34,112 nt of DNA from Peribacillus simplex (GCF_001542915.1 NZ_LNNH01000033.1:1-34112); one strand, 5' to 3'. Shown: positions 7,798 through 16,420, numbered from the stretch's first letter. Program-made: numbers and translations. Notes: a model not told the origin generated them from the letters alone.

Positions 7798-8888
7798 CCT
7801 GTCACCACTTTCATATATTTTTCTACGATCCTGCCAAGCTTCTCGATATCTTCTTCATGGATTTCCCCGATATTGCCCATGCGGAATGTATTGATGTCCG
7901 TCAGCTTTCCGGGATAGATTACGTAACCGTTCAGTTTGATAAACTTGTAAAAGTCCTCGAAATCAAAGGTTTCAGTGGGAAAAAGGAATGTCGTGATGAT
8001 AGGCGATTGTTTATCCGGTGCGATATATGCTTGGATCCCCCATTGACTCATCAGCTTCCTCAGCCTATCATTATTAGACTTATAACGAGCGAACCTGGCA
8101 GAAATGCCGCCCTCTTCAGCTAATTCCTCCAGCGCTTTGGCAAACGCGGCCACTACATGAGTCGGAGAGGTGAAACGCCATTTCCCATCCTTGTCCATCT
8201 CCTTCCATTGATCATATAAATCCAGTGACAAACTGCGGGCATTGCCCTCACAAGCCAATAATTCATCCAGCTTGGCAATGACAAAACCAAAACCAGGAAT
8301 GCCTTGGATGCATTTATTTGCACTGCTGATCAAATAATCGATTCCGAGTTCAGCTACATTCATGTCAACTCCGCCAAAGCTGCTCATCGCATCGATGATC
8401 AAGGTTTTCCCCTGTTCCTTTGATACCTTCGAAACCATCTCGATCGGATTTAAGATTCCTGTCGTCGTTTCACAATGAACCATGGCAATATGGGTGATGT
8501 CCCGATCTTCACGCAATATGCTGCAAATTTCAGCTTCCTTTGGAAATTCGTTGTACTCAACACGATATTCCCTATATTTCAAGCCGATGCACGCTGCCAT
8601 TTTCACCATCCGTTTTCCATATGCACCATTCGTAATGATCAGCACCTTATCGGATTCCGAAAGTGCAGTCGTCAGTACAGATTCTACAACGAATGAGCCG
8701 CTTCCCTGCATAAGCACTGCCGTATATTCTCCGTTCGCAGCATATGCCAAGTCGAGAAGCTGGTTTCTGATTTTTTGGGTGATATCCTTATAATCAGTTT
8801 CCCACGTGCAACGGTCAACGAGCATTTCTTGCTTCACCGTATTTGTCGTTGTTAGCGGTCCAGGCGTTAATAATTTATATGTATTCAT
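7794..8888 (-). CDS. phnW: 2-Aminoethylphosphonate-pyruvate aminotransferase
   Basis: This is a PLP-dependent class-V transaminase converting 2-aminoethylphosphonate plus pyruvate to phosphonoacetaldehyde plus alanine. Signature features are the N-terminal LLTPGPLTT, the substrate-pocket loop GSGSF near residue 63, and D167 in LIIDAMSSFGG, which contacts the PLP ring. K192 in ISSANKCIQGIPGFG forms the internal aldimine. The length of 364 residues is standard. A GAGGAGTGAAGG stretch precedes the ATG. It lies between the binding-protein gene (25 bp upstream) and phnX (4-bp overlap), completing a phosphonatase pathway with its own importer. Confidence 0.95.
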   Translation of the reverse strand: MNTYKLLTPGPLTTTNTVKQEMLVDRCTWETDYKDITQKIRNQLLDLAYAANGEYTAVLMQGSGSFVVESVLTTALSESDKVLIITNGAYGKRMVKMAACIGLKYREYRVEYNEFPKEAEICSILREDRDITHIAMVHCETTTGILNPIEMVSKVSKEQGKTLIIDAMSSFGGVDMNVAELGIDYLISSANKCIQGIPGFGFVIAKLDELLACEGNARSLSLDLYDQWKEMDKDGKWRFTSPTHVVAAFAKALEELAEEGGISARFARYKSNNDRLRKLMSQWGIQAYIAPDKQSPIITTFLFPTETFDFEDFYKFIKLNGYVIYPGKLTDINTFRMGNIGEIHEEDIEKLGRIVEKYMKVVTG

Positions 8889-8913
8889 TTTCCTTCACTC
8901 CTCGCTGTAATGA

Positions 8914-9906
8914 TCATTGTGCTGATTTAAAGAACTGTTGATGTTGTTTCAATAATTCGACGGTAAGAGGCTGTTTGAATTTCATCGGGTGGGCCGGTTT
9001 ATTTTTTTCCGTTACCTTTTCACCTTCGTATAGGGCGACAGGATAATGCTCCAACAGGTCTTCCCTAGCGTCTTTGCTGATCGTCTCTGCCATTTTCATC
9101 GCCAAACGTGTTTTAGCTTCATCGCCTTTATTCACGACAGCGACGGATTCCGTGTAGGAGAAATCCCCCTCGATTGGATCGACATATTGGATCGGTAAGC
9201 CCGACTCTTTAGCCATCACGGCTTGATAGCGTAAACCAAAACCGGCAGCCACTTCCCCGGATTGCACTTTATTGATCGGACCTGACCCTGAGCTCTCCAA
9301 ATGCGGACCGCTATTCGCTATTAAATCATGAAGGACCTTTTTCCCTTCTGCTTCACCGTATTGACTGATAATCGCTTGAACTAACAGCCACCCTGTTGAG
9401 GAATCCAGAATATTAGGAATGGAAACGAGCCCTTTATATTCCGGCTTTGTTAAGTCCTTAATCGAGCTCGGCATCGGCAGGCTTTTTTGCTTGAGCACTT
9501 CCGTATTCACAAAAACGGAGCCGGTATTGGCCAAGATCGGCGTGTAATAGGCTGGATTGGGTTCCAACGCTTTTGTTTCAAATGAAAGGTCCTTGAACAT
9601 GGGGTGTTGTTTTTGGGCACTTTCGATGAAATAGGAACTCATTGTAACTAGATCGGCCTCGATTTCAGCGCCTTCTGCCAGCAGCTTTCCCCCTAATTCG
9701 GATGTGCCCAACGATTGAAGGACATATTTCCCCTCGTAACCGGCCTTTTTCAAGGTTGTCTCCATTGCTGTTGTCGCTTCTTCATCCCCATTCGTATAGA
9801 TGACCACCTTTTCCTCATCCGCTTTGCCGCTGTTACGGCCCGCCCATACAAATACCAAACTTAAAGCAACTAAAGAAAGTAAGGCTATCTTCCACTTTTT
9901 AAACAT
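8914..9906 (-). CDS. Substrate-binding protein, 2-aminoethylphosphonate ABC importer
   Basis: This is a 330-residue extracellular solute-binding protein of the iron/AEP class (PhnS-like). I chose the ATG at 9906 because GAGGGGGA stands 6 bp upstream; a longer frame to 9954 overlaps the permease end. Residues 1-22 form a signal peptide (KKWK, then IALLSLVALSLVFVWAG). The position where a lipobox cysteine is expected is Arg (WAG-R-NSG); its codon CGT is one transition from TGT. A signal peptidase I site after SGKA is possible. The mature part begins KVVIYTNGDEEATTAM, typical of this family. Role is inferred from the operon with phnW and phnX; the ligand cannot be read from sequence. Confidence 0.85.
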   Translation of the reverse strand: MFKKWKIALLSLVALSLVFVWAGRNSGKADEEKVVIYTNGDEEATTAMETTLKKAGYEGKYVLQSLGTSELGGKLLAEGAEIEADLVTMSSYFIESAQKQHPMFKDLSFETKALEPNPAYYTPILANTGSVFVNTEVLKQKSLPMPSSIKDLTKPEYKGLVSIPNILDSSTGWLLVQAIISQYGEAEGKKVLHDLIANSGPHLESSGSGPINKVQSGEVAAGFGLRYQAVMAKESGLPIQYVDPIEGDFSYTESVAVVNKGDEAKTRLAMKMAETISKDAREDLLEHYPVALYEGEKVTEKNKPAHPMKFKQPLTVELLKQHQQFFKSAQ

Positions 9907-9916
9907 AATATCCCCC

Positions 9917-11536
9917 TCATTTATGTTTCCATTGTCTTTTTTGATAATGATCACAAAGCAGCTTCACGATTAGATTTGTAAAAAAGATAAGCAAAGACAA
10001 GATGAATATTTCATTGAACTTGGCAAAATGCTGAAGCTCTTTAATTTTGCTGGCCACTAATGTCGTTTGGGCGGTGACCAAAAAGATGATTCCGCTGATC
10101 GTCACCATACTATTGATGAAATAGTAGCTGAACATCTCGATCACTGTCGATGCCGAGTTTGGCAGGATGACACGATGGATTGTCTTGATCCAGCTATCCC
10201 CCAATAGTTCGCCGATCGTTTCCCATGAGGGGTTCATTTTCGCCAATGAGTTCTTCGCCATTAAGTAAGGTGTCGTAAAAAAATGAACCATATTACAAAA
10301 AATGATGATGGTGAAGGTCCCCTTCCAGCTGCTGCCGCTGAAGAGCAGCAAATACGATAAGCCGAGCACCATCCCCGGAACGGTATTCGTCAGCATCGAA
10401 ATGACATCGATGGACGATTTCCCCCTAAGCGGCGTCCGGACATTCAAAACCGCTGAGCTAAAGGCAATGAATGTTCCCAGAACGGCCGTCATCAAGGAAA
10501 CGAATAAGGAGTTTTTATAAACAGCCGTTAAATCGCTTGATTGGATGGTCGCGATAAAGTGCTTGAATGTGAATGAAAGATCGTAAGGGAAACTAGTTAA
10601 AAATGGTGCAATGAACATGACCGCAAATACGGAAACCATCCCTAGCAGGACGAGCAGCGAGATACCCCCAAAGCATAAATCCCTCGCTTTATGCTGCGAA
10701 ATCTCGATATCGCTGAACTTGTCATAATGAACATTACGCTTCTCGAGATAGTTTAATAGAAAAACACTGAATACTGCCGGGATGAGCATGAGAATGGCAA
10801 TCACGGCACCATTATTGAAATCAGGGATGGATCCCAGCATAACTTGATACAGCTGCGTCGCAACAACGGAGTAGGTACCGCCGACTGAAGCCGGTATCCC
10901 GAAATCGGTGAAGCTCAAGATGAAAGAAAGTACAAAGGCTCCACCGAGAGTTCCCGACAATGGCCGTATGATCGTATTCATGAAACTTCTTATCATTCCA
11001 TCCCCCATCAGTTTTGAAACGACAATGAATCTTTTATCCATATATTTAAAGGAATTGTTAATGAGAAGAAAGGTCGATGGCAATGTATAAATCACATAAC
11101 CTATCAATAATCCCTTAAAGCCGTATATATCGAATACATTGCTTCCCACAATTTTCGTCATGATTCCTTGATTGCCGAAAGAGTAGATGATCGCAAACCC
11201 GAATGTGATGGTCGGAAGCAGCATCGGAATAAGGATCCCCGTTTTGATGACACTTTTTAATGGTCCATATATTCGGGTGCAATGGATTGAATAGGCGAGA
11301 CAAAAGGCGATAATGGTCGTTACGACGGCCGTGACCCCCGAAATTTTCAAGCTGTTTCCAAATGCCTTCATCAGCTCTACATTTGTAAGGACCGTTACAT
11401 AATTCGAGAGATTGATGCCATCAGCCGTTTCGAAAGAACGGACGAACAAGATGCCCAAAGGCAAAATGAGAAAAGCGGCAAATAGCAGTAAGATAGGTAT
11501 ATAAATGACTTGCATTGCCGGTTTTACATCAGGCAT
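9917..11536 (-). CDS. Fused ABC permease, 2-aminoethylphosphonate importer
   Basis: This 539-residue membrane protein contains two tandem binding-protein-dependent permease domains of about six helices each, roughly residues 10-270 and 300-535. Such a fusion is typical of AEP (PhnU/PhnV-like) and iron importers. EAA-like loops are visible in each half (near [19 protein letters not shown] and [17 protein letters not shown]). I chose ATG at 11536 (MPDVKPAM), which overlaps the ATPase stop by 8 bp. The upstream 38-codon extension lies wholly within the ATPase gene and is not membrane-like. The binding protein starts 10 bp after its stop. Substrate assignment rests on linkage to phnWX. Confidence 0.88.
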   Translation of the reverse strand: MPDVKPAMQVIYIPILLLFAAFLILPLGILFVRSFETADGINLSNYVTVLTNVELMKAFGNSLKISGVTAVVTTIIAFCLAYSIHCTRIYGPLKSVIKTGILIPMLLPTITFGFAIIYSFGNQGIMTKIVGSNVFDIYGFKGLLIGYVIYTLPSTFLLINNSFKYMDKRFIVVSKLMGDGMIRSFMNTIIRPLSGTLGGAFVLSFILSFTDFGIPASVGGTYSVVATQLYQVMLGSIPDFNNGAVIAILMLIPAVFSVFLLNYLEKRNVHYDKFSDIEISQHKARDLCFGGISLLVLLGMVSVFAVMFIAPFLTSFPYDLSFTFKHFIATIQSSDLTAVYKNSLFVSLMTAVLGTFIAFSSAVLNVRTPLRGKSSIDVISMLTNTVPGMVLGLSYLLLFSGSSWKGTFTIIIFCNMVHFFTTPYLMAKNSLAKMNPSWETIGELLGDSWIKTIHRVILPNSASTVIEMFSYYFINSMVTISGIIFLVTAQTTLVASKIKELQHFAKFNEIFILSLLIFFTNLIVKLLCDHYQKRQWKHK

Positions 11537-12281
11537 ACTTTTCACCGAATAAGTTATAAATATTTTCTTTCTTGATCTCCAGTTGTTTAAGGATGAATTC
11601 CCTAACAAAATCATTGGCCGGCTGATTGATGATTTCTTTAGGTGATCCAAATTGTGAAATATTCCCTTGATTGATGATCAAAATTTTATCGGACATCGTC
11701 AACGCCTCTTCCGGGTCATGCGTTACGATGATCGTCGTGAGCTTGAATTGTCTTGCAATCGATTTGATGCGTTGCTTTATCGATTCCTTGATGACTCCAT
11801 CCAAAGCACTTATAGGTTCATCAAGCAATAAAATTTTCGGTTTCATTACGAGGGTCCTTGCGAGCGCTACCCGCTGTTTCTGCCCACCTGATAATTCAGC
11901 CATTTTCTTTTTTAAATGAGGTTTTAGCTCCAAGAAATCAATATATTCCTGTAATTCTTCCTCGGTTACCAATCCTTTTTTATTCCTGAGTCCATAAACA
12001 ATATTTTCGTATGCATTTAAATGAGGGAAGAGCGCATAATCTTGGAAGACTATATTAAACCCCCGATCCTTCATCCGCACGTTGCTCAAATCGGTATCGT
12101 TGAAAATGATTTTTCCTTGCTCGACACTCGTTAGCCCCAAGATGATATTCAACATCGTAGTTTTTCCGCTCCCGCTTGGGCCTAACAGTGAAACGATCTC
12201 TCCTGTTTCTATTTCAAGATTTATATTTTCCAAAACGAATTTATCATCGAATTGCTTGCTAATATTTTGTAATTTCAGCAA
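11529..12281 (-). CDS. ABC importer ATPase, 2-aminoethylphosphonate uptake
   Basis: This 250-residue ATPase has Walker A GPSGSGKT (34-41), Q loop [11 protein letters not shown], signature LSGGQKQR, Walker B ILLLDEP and H loop [10 protein letters not shown] chose TTG at 12281 because AAGGAGG ends exactly 8 bp before it. The in-frame GTG at 12290 is part of that ribosome binding site and cannot be the start. The protein ends soon after the ATPase core and lacks the 100-residue C-terminal TOBE region that many AEP ATPases carry. It is the first gene of the phn operon and is divergent from the DeoR-family regulator. Confidence 0.88.
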   Translation of the reverse strand: MLKLQNISKQFDDKFVLENINLEIETGEIVSLLGPSGSGKTTMLNIILGLTSVEQGKIIFNDTDLSNVRMKDRGFNIVFQDYALFPHLNAYENIVYGLRNKKGLVTEEELQEYIDFLELKPHLKKKMAELSGGQKQRVALARTLVMKPKILLLDEPISALDGVIKESIKQRIKSIARQFKLTTIIVTHDPEEALTMSDKILIINQGNISQFGSPKEIINQPANDFVREFILKQLEIKKENIYNLFGEKYA

Positions 12282-12308
12282 ACCGTTCACCTCCTTAAGT
12301 ACACCCTT

Positions 12309-12363
12309 AGTATAAAAGCCGTTTGTAAATCGAATTTACGATTTTTGTAAATACTCTGTAAAT
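12309..12363. promoter_or_regulatory. Promoter and phased operator repeats of the phn operon
   Basis: TTTGTAAAT occurs at 12322-12330 and 12344-12352, with a near copy TCTGTAAAT at 12355-12363. The steps are 22 and 11 bp, close to two and one helical turns. GTAAATcgaATTTAC (12325-12339) is an inverted repeat. On the minus strand TATACT (12314-12309) could be the -10 box, so the repeats cover its -35 region. They are good candidate sites for the divergent DeoR-type regulator. ATACTAACTT is also repeated at 12377-12386 and 12389-12398. Confidence 0.5.
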
Positions 12364-12507
12364 ATTGAACACTTTTATACTAACTTCATACTAACTTTTG
12401 ACCATATCATGATACAGTTATTTGCTGTTTATTGAATATGTTTCGCGTACATCGTACACTTATAAGGAATATCCAAAAATGAGAATTGAAGAATGGCGGG
12501 TGAAAAC

Positions 12508-13266
12508 ATGCTTCCACTTGAAAGGCAAAAGAAAATCATCGATTTATTGACGGTAAGAAAAGTCATGAAGCTTACCGAGCTTACTGAAGAACTGCAAGTT
12601 TCCATTGAAACGCTTAGGAGAGATATGAACCTTCTCACTAGACAAGGAAAAATAGAAAAGATTTATGGAGGCGTAAAGCTGGCTCAATCTACCTTTGGGG
12701 AATCGATGATAGAGGAAAGGATGTTCAGCCAATTACGAGAAAAGGAAGTAATCGCCCAAAAATGCAGTGAGTATATTCATGATGGTGACTGCATTTATAT
12801 CGATAGCGGTTCGACAACCTATCAACTCGCAAAATATATAAAACAGAAAAAGAAACTGACGGTGATAACCAATTCCATACCTGTCGTGAACGAGCTCCTT
12901 CATAGCGAAATCGAGTTATTGATCATAGGAGGAAAGGTTCGGCAAAATGAACAATCCATCGTCGCATTTGACTATCTATTCAACTTTAGCGAATTGAATA
13001 TAGCGAAGGCCTTCATTTGTGCGAGTGGCATTACGATTGAAAAAGGAATTTCCGACTATAATTTAGAGGAAGCGAACACGCGGAAGAAAATCATCGAATT
13101 ATCACAACAGGTCTATGTTGCCGCCGACAGCACGAAGTTCGGCAAAGACGTGACCATCGGGATTGCACCACTGGATAAAATCGATTACATCATTACGGAC
13201 GATCATTTACATCAAGATTTCATCTCTTCGTTTCAAGGTACCGGCACACATTTGATCCTTTCTTAA
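12508..13266 (+). CDS. DeoR-family regulator of the 2-aminoethylphosphonate operon
   Basis: This 252-residue DeoR/GlpR repressor has an N-terminal winged HTH (residues 1-55: LPLERQKKIIDLL, then KLTELTEELQVSIETLRRDM). The C-terminal ligand-binding domain has the family signature DGDCIYIDSGSTTYQLAKYI and later VYVAADSTKFGK. I prefer ATG at 12508 (MLPLERQKK) with GGTGA upstream; ATG at 12493 would add five residues with a poor ribosome binding site. It is transcribed away from the phn operon, and the shared 227 bp contains phased repeats, so it most likely controls that operon. DeoR regulators usually sense sugar phosphates; here a phosphonate intermediate is only an inference. A strong terminator follows at 13403. 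Confidence 0.85.
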   Translation: MLPLERQKKIIDLLTVRKVMKLTELTEELQVSIETLRRDMNLLTRQGKIEKIYGGVKLAQSTFGESMIEERMFSQLREKEVIAQKCSEYIHDGDCIYIDSGSTTYQLAKYIKQKKKLTVITNSIPVVNELLHSEIELLIIGGKVRQNEQSIVAFDYLFNFSELNIAKAFICASGITIEKGISDYNLEEANTRKKIIELSQQVYVAADSTKFGKDVTIGIAPLDKIDYIITDDHLHQDFISSFQGTGTHLILS

Positions 13267-13299
13267 ATGATGGGCTGTTTTCGCATACTTTGTTGCTTT

Positions 13300-13345
13300 C
13301 GTTGATTTCCCCCTCCCCATGCTCGCCTATGCAGAGGGCCCGCAG
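13300..13345. repeat. Degenerate copy of the dispersed intergenic repeat
   Basis: CGTTGATTTCC followed by CTCC and CTCGC matches the right window-end repeat (ACGTTGATTTCCACTCC, then CACTCGC) with a few differences. It lies between the regulator gene and its terminator. The rest of the 320-bp gap up to 13586 shows no gene. Confidence 0.45.
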
Positions 13346-13402
13346 CCCAATCAACCTTAAGACGTTTCGTTTTAAAAACAACGAATCTAGTCTAAAAGAA
13401 AG

Positions 13403-13438
13403 AACGGGAGCTATACAGCAGTATAGCTCCCGTTTTTT
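13403..13438 (+). terminator. Terminator of the DeoR-family gene
   Basis: Perfect 14-base arms (13403-13416 and 13421-13434) surround AGCA and are followed by a T run to 13438. It is about 135 bp beyond the regulator stop. Confidence 0.85.
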
Positions 13439-13585
13439 CGTTCAATAATCGTCCGACAGTTTGACAATCGTCTGTAGGATCTCGTCTAGCCTGTTATTCG
13501 GCAGGAGAGTCGTACTATACGGTTAAAAATTCTCTCGCTAAAATCATGAGAGGGAAATGGGTCGAGACCAGAAACCAGACTTGTA

Positions 13586-14116
13586 TCACCGCTTTGCCAC
13601 AGTTTGCGTCCCAGGTATCCCTAATGCTGAGCCAGTTTCCTGCTTAACATTCCTTTCATGCTGAAGGAGCCATTCCTTTCTCCATAAGCCACCTGCATAA
13701 CCGGTTAATTTCCCATTTGATCCTATGATCCGATGACAAGGAATCACGATGCTTAACTTATTCCTGCCATTAGCACTCCCTACTGCCCGAATGGCTTTTT
13801 CGTTACCGATTGTAACGGCGATGTCTTTATAGGTACCCGTATTGGCGTACACGATTCCCGTTAGTGCATTCCATACGTTTTTCTGGAAGATCGTCCCTTC
13901 AAGTAAAAAGGGAAACGTAAATTCCATGCGTTCACCTTTGAAATACTCATCAAGCTGATGATAGCACTCCACCAAAACCTTGGGCGTTCGGTCTTGCCTA
14001 CCATTTACCTTTATATCCCGTTCAGCAAACATTATCGAACAGATCGCCTCATTGGTTCCTGATATCTCGATCATTCCTATTGGCGATTCATAATCTAATT
14101 TATATAATTCACTCAT
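13586..14116 (-). CDS. adaB: Methylated-DNA-protein-cysteine methyltransferase (AdaB/Ogt)
   Basis: This 176-residue suicide enzyme removes O6-alkyl groups from guanine by transfer to its own cysteine. The active site is IPCHRI with acceptor C127. The helix-turn-helix and arginine finger (GNEKAIRAVGSANGRN) and the following GKLTGYAGGLWRKEWLLQHE are standard. I chose ATG at 14116 because GGGAGG precedes it by 7 bp. The upstream extension to 14173 is not conserved. It lies 53 bp after adaA on the same strand, the usual adaptive-response pair of Bacillus. A second, catalytically altered family member lies at 20815. Confidence 0.93.
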   Translation of the reverse strand: MSELYKLDYESPIGMIEISGTNEAICSIMFAERDIKVNGRQDRTPKVLVECYHQLDEYFKGERMEFTFPFLLEGTIFQKNVWNALTGIVYANTGTYKDIAVTIGNEKAIRAVGSANGRNKLSIVIPCHRIIGSNGKLTGYAGGLWRKEWLLQHERNVKQETGSALGIPGTQTVAKR

Positions 14117-14169
14117 ATCTAAACCTCCCAGATTATAAGGTAGCAGACGGCCTGCCCCCCTCATTTTTT

Positions 14170-14739
14170 TCAATTCCCATTTTCCTGCATGTTTCGATAT
14201 TCATGGGGAGAACAGTTCTTCAAACGGCGAAATACCTTATAAAAGTTCGAAGGGCTTTGGAACCCCACTTCAATGGAAATCTCAAGATTCGTTAGACTGG
14301 TGCTTGTTAGAAGAAATGCCGCTTTATCGACTCTTATTTTTTCCAGATAGGAACGGGGAGTTTGCAACGTTTCTTTTTTAAAAAGCCGCTCCAGATAATA
14401 GGAACTTACACCGACATGGCTGGCAATATCTTTTAACTCCACCTTTTGGTTATACTGATTCATCAAGAAAGCGATGACATCCCTGACAAGGCGCATCTGC
14501 GGGGAATCCTCGACTTCCGGTTGGCACCTTTTGCAAGCACGGAAACCCGCCCTTTCGACTTCATCGATGTCATGATAGAATTTCACATTTATTTTTTTCG
14601 GCTTCCTTGACCTGCATGAAGGGCGGCAGTATATGTTGGTTGTCTTTACTGCCGTAAAGAATAAGCCGTCATATGTAGGGTCGCAGGCAATGATTTTCTC
14701 CCACATTTCTTCAAAAGAAAGCTTTATAGCAACATCCAT
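14170..14739 (-). CDS. adaA: Ada-type activator and methylphosphotriester methyltransferase
   Basis: This is the adaptive-response sensor. It takes a methyl group from DNA phosphotriesters onto a cysteine and then activates adaA-adaB. With the start at 14739 the zinc/acceptor cysteines fall at C38, C42, C69 and C72 (NIYCRPSC, FRACKRC), exactly as in the Escherichia coli Ada N-domain, which supports this start; GGAG lies just upstream. An AraC-type DNA-binding domain follows at about 85-185 (LKDIASHVGVSSYYLERLFKK, then EIGF-like EVGFQSPSNFYKVFR). The protein ends there, without a fused O6-methyltransferase, which is supplied by adaB. Starts at 14778 and 14751 are possible alternatives. Confidence 0.92.
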   Translation of the reverse strand: MDVAIKLSFEEMWEKIIACDPTYDGLFFTAVKTTNIYCRPSCRSRKPKKINVKFYHDIDEVERAGFRACKRCQPEVEDSPQMRLVRDVIAFLMNQYNQKVELKDIASHVGVSSYYLERLFKKETLQTPRSYLEKIRVDKAAFLLTSTSLTNLEISIEVGFQSPSNFYKVFRRLKNCSPHEYRNMQENGN

Positions 14740-14774
14740 TATACTCCGCATCCTTTCAGGTTTTAGTTCCCATA

Positions 14775-15091
14775 TCATTGTGAGGTATCATTGAACTCCA
14801 TGATCCGCGCTGTATCTCTTTCCAGCAATGCAATGACTTTATCTGATAGGGCATTCCCAAAACTGAGGCGTTTCACCCCAAAATCTCGAAGCTCCTTACC
14901 ATTTGTTAATCCAGGCAGCGAAAATACATGAGGGGGGGCACCGTGTCGGACATTTTCACAGTATCCGCAATAAGTTTAATGATACATAAATGTCTGTCAA
15001 AATCAATCCATTCGCCATCCGGATGACCAAGGGAGTTGGCAATTTCCCAGCTTGTCGTTCCAATCGCGTGAACCCTGATTACTGTAGGATC
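14775..15091 (-). pseudogene. Remnant of an isocitrate lyase/PEP mutase family gene
   Basis: No open frame spans this stretch, but two pieces in different frames read as one family. The first (from 15091) gives HAIGTTSWEIANSLGHPDGE, then IDFDRHLCIIKLIADTVKM, matching the AIxTTSxxxAxSLGxPDGE motif. The second (to 14775) gives HVFSLPGLTNGKELRDFGVK, then RLSFGNALSDKVIALLERD, the family C-terminus. The central part, which would hold the VTADIExGYG metal site, is missing, and a frame change joins the pieces near 14935. The N-terminal roughly 40 residues are also absent. It is a deletion-decayed gene directly upstream of adaA. The runs of C near 14933 are also error-prone, but a sequencing error cannot explain the lost centre. 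Confidence 0.8.
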
Positions 15092-15187
15092 ATTTATTTG
15101 TCCTCATTTTAACAAACAAACCATATCCAAATCGTCCTCATTCTTGCTCTTATGGTCCATTCAAACAAGATTTAACGGTTCCGAACA

Positions 15188-15218
15188 AATAAAAAATGCC
15201 CGTTCACACCAGGGCATT
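15188..15218 (-). terminator. Terminator of the 116-residue protein gene
   Basis: AATGCCC (minus, 15218-15212) pairs with GGGCATT (15201-15195), followed by a T run (plus A run 15188-15196), 16 bp beyond the stop at 15234. Confidence 0.75.
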
Positions 15219-15233
15219 TTCATGATTTCCCAT

Positions 15234-15584
15234 TCAGTTAACGAACAAAAATAACTTTCTATGATATTCCACGAATGCCTGCTGATCCTTTTCCGTACAG
15301 TCCAGCCACTTCACTTTCTTGCACCTTTCCTCCAGCCTCTCATTCAGCTCAGCTTCTATTTCATTCATGAAGCGAATGATTTCCCCATACGGCATATTGA
15401 AATGACGGGCTGCAAGCCTAGGCGGGGAATGCTTCACCAGCAAGCGCATGAATTGATCGACCGTGTCTGCCTTGGAAGCAAGAAAATCCTCTTCATTCAC
15501 GATGAATTCATACACTTGTTTTTTCACGCCAGAGAGCCTGGTCACTTCATGACGCAATAAAAACTCCATTAATCTTTCATTCAT
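15234..15584 (-). CDS. Conserved Bacillus hypothetical protein, 116 residues
   Basis: I do not recognise a named family. The protein is soluble, rich in charged residues and predicted helical. The segment PPRLAARHFNMPYGEIIRFM (about 54-73) looks like a helix-turn-helix core, and NEIEAELNERLEERCKKVKW that follows is a likely amphipathic helix. A DNA-binding or protein-interaction role is possible but not shown. GAGGT stands about 8 bp before the ATG. The gene is monocistronic, with its own terminator, which supports it being real. Confidence 0.7.
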   Translation of the reverse strand: MNERLMEFLLRHEVTRLSGVKKQVYEFIVNEEDFLASKADTVDQFMRLLVKHSPPRLAARHFNMPYGEIIRFMNEIEAELNERLEERCKKVKWLDCTEKDQQAFVEYHRKLFLFVN

Positions 15585-16112
15585 ATCGTTATACCTCGGA
15601 TTTATTTATAGTTACATTCCTTTAGCTCATCTATGAAAACGCTATACTGCTCAACACTTCATTATGACATCGCAGCAGCAAGCCATCAAGTATATTTGCA
15701 AGGCATAAACCGTAATAATTACGATTAGCAATCGTTTTTAGTAAAATAACATGTATCGGCGTCCTAGTCAATATCTTCGGGACCATGCATATTTCACACA
15801 ATTTATTGGCAAAATGCAAATAAGCAAAAGAAGTCACCTCCATGTTTGTTAATTTTTATATATGTAAACGGAATAAATTTGTTAAAATTTGATATAATAA
15901 ATGTAATATTTAGTCAATTATCATTTTGTTCTAGAATTTGCATTTGCAAAGGAGTAGAATGAAGCTAATGACATCTTGTTTTTTCTCTAAATGTTTCCGA
16001 GGAGTTATAGGGTGGGTATAGCAAGTACATAGCGACAGCTGAAACGCTGTCCGACATATCGGTTGTTTTCATTTGTTTTACACTAACAATGAAAAGAATA
16101 AGGAGTGATTTT
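15585..16112. other. 528-bp gap without a convincing gene
   Basis: The region is AT-rich. It contains TATAAT at 15893-15898 on the plus strand, a possible -10 box for the small DeoR-type gene. It also holds a 20-codon frame at 15959-16021 (ATG with AAAGGAG 4 bp upstream) that could be a leader peptide. A 70-codon frame on the minus strand (15843-15631) lacks a proper ribosome binding site and family resemblance. Confidence 0.5.
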
Positions 16113-16334
16113 TTGAAACCTTCAACAAATCGCATGTTAACCCGTATTAAATCCGTTTATATGTTCATTAGCAATAACGGTACGGTTTCTACTCAAGAGC
16201 TTGTAGAAGAATTTGGCATCACTCCTCGAACTGTGCAGCGCGATTTAAATGTCTTAGCATACAATGACCTTGTTCAAAGCCCAAGCCGAGGCCTTTGGAC
16301 GACAACAAGTAAAAAGGTGAAGATGTCATCGTAA
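16113..16334 (+). CDS. Small DeoR-type HTH regulator
   Basis: This 73-residue protein consists almost only of a winged helix: RIKSVYMFISNNGTVSTQEL, then VEEFGITPRTVQRDLNVLAY with the DeoR-like recognition helix. There is no effector domain, so it would be a stand-alone DNA-binding protein. I chose TTG at 16113 because AAGGAGTGATT ends 2 bp before it, with the GGAG core at 16101-16104. ATG at 16089 has no ribosome binding site. The C-terminus is basic (TTTSKKVKMSS). Similar small DeoR-type proteins occur widely in Bacillus; I cannot name its target. A strong terminator follows at 16376. Confidence 0.85.
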   Translation: MKPSTNRMLTRIKSVYMFISNNGTVSTQELVEEFGITPRTVQRDLNVLAYNDLVQSPSRGLWTTTSKKVKMSS

Positions 16335-16375
16335 AGAGAACGACCACCCGAACGAAATCGATATGTAAAATACTT

Positions 16376-16408
16376 TGAGGCGGACAATATATGTCCGCCT
16401 CATTTTTT
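16376..16408 (+). terminator. Terminator of the small DeoR-type gene
   Basis: TGAGGCGGACA (16376-16386) pairs with TGTCCGCCTCA (16392-16402), followed by six T (16403-16408). Confidence 0.85.
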
Positions 16409-16420
16409 CTTGCTTATTTT

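Noticed and set aside
15631..15843. 70-codon minus-strand frame
   Set aside because: No ribosome binding site before the ATG, no conserved pattern, AT-rich intergenic composition.
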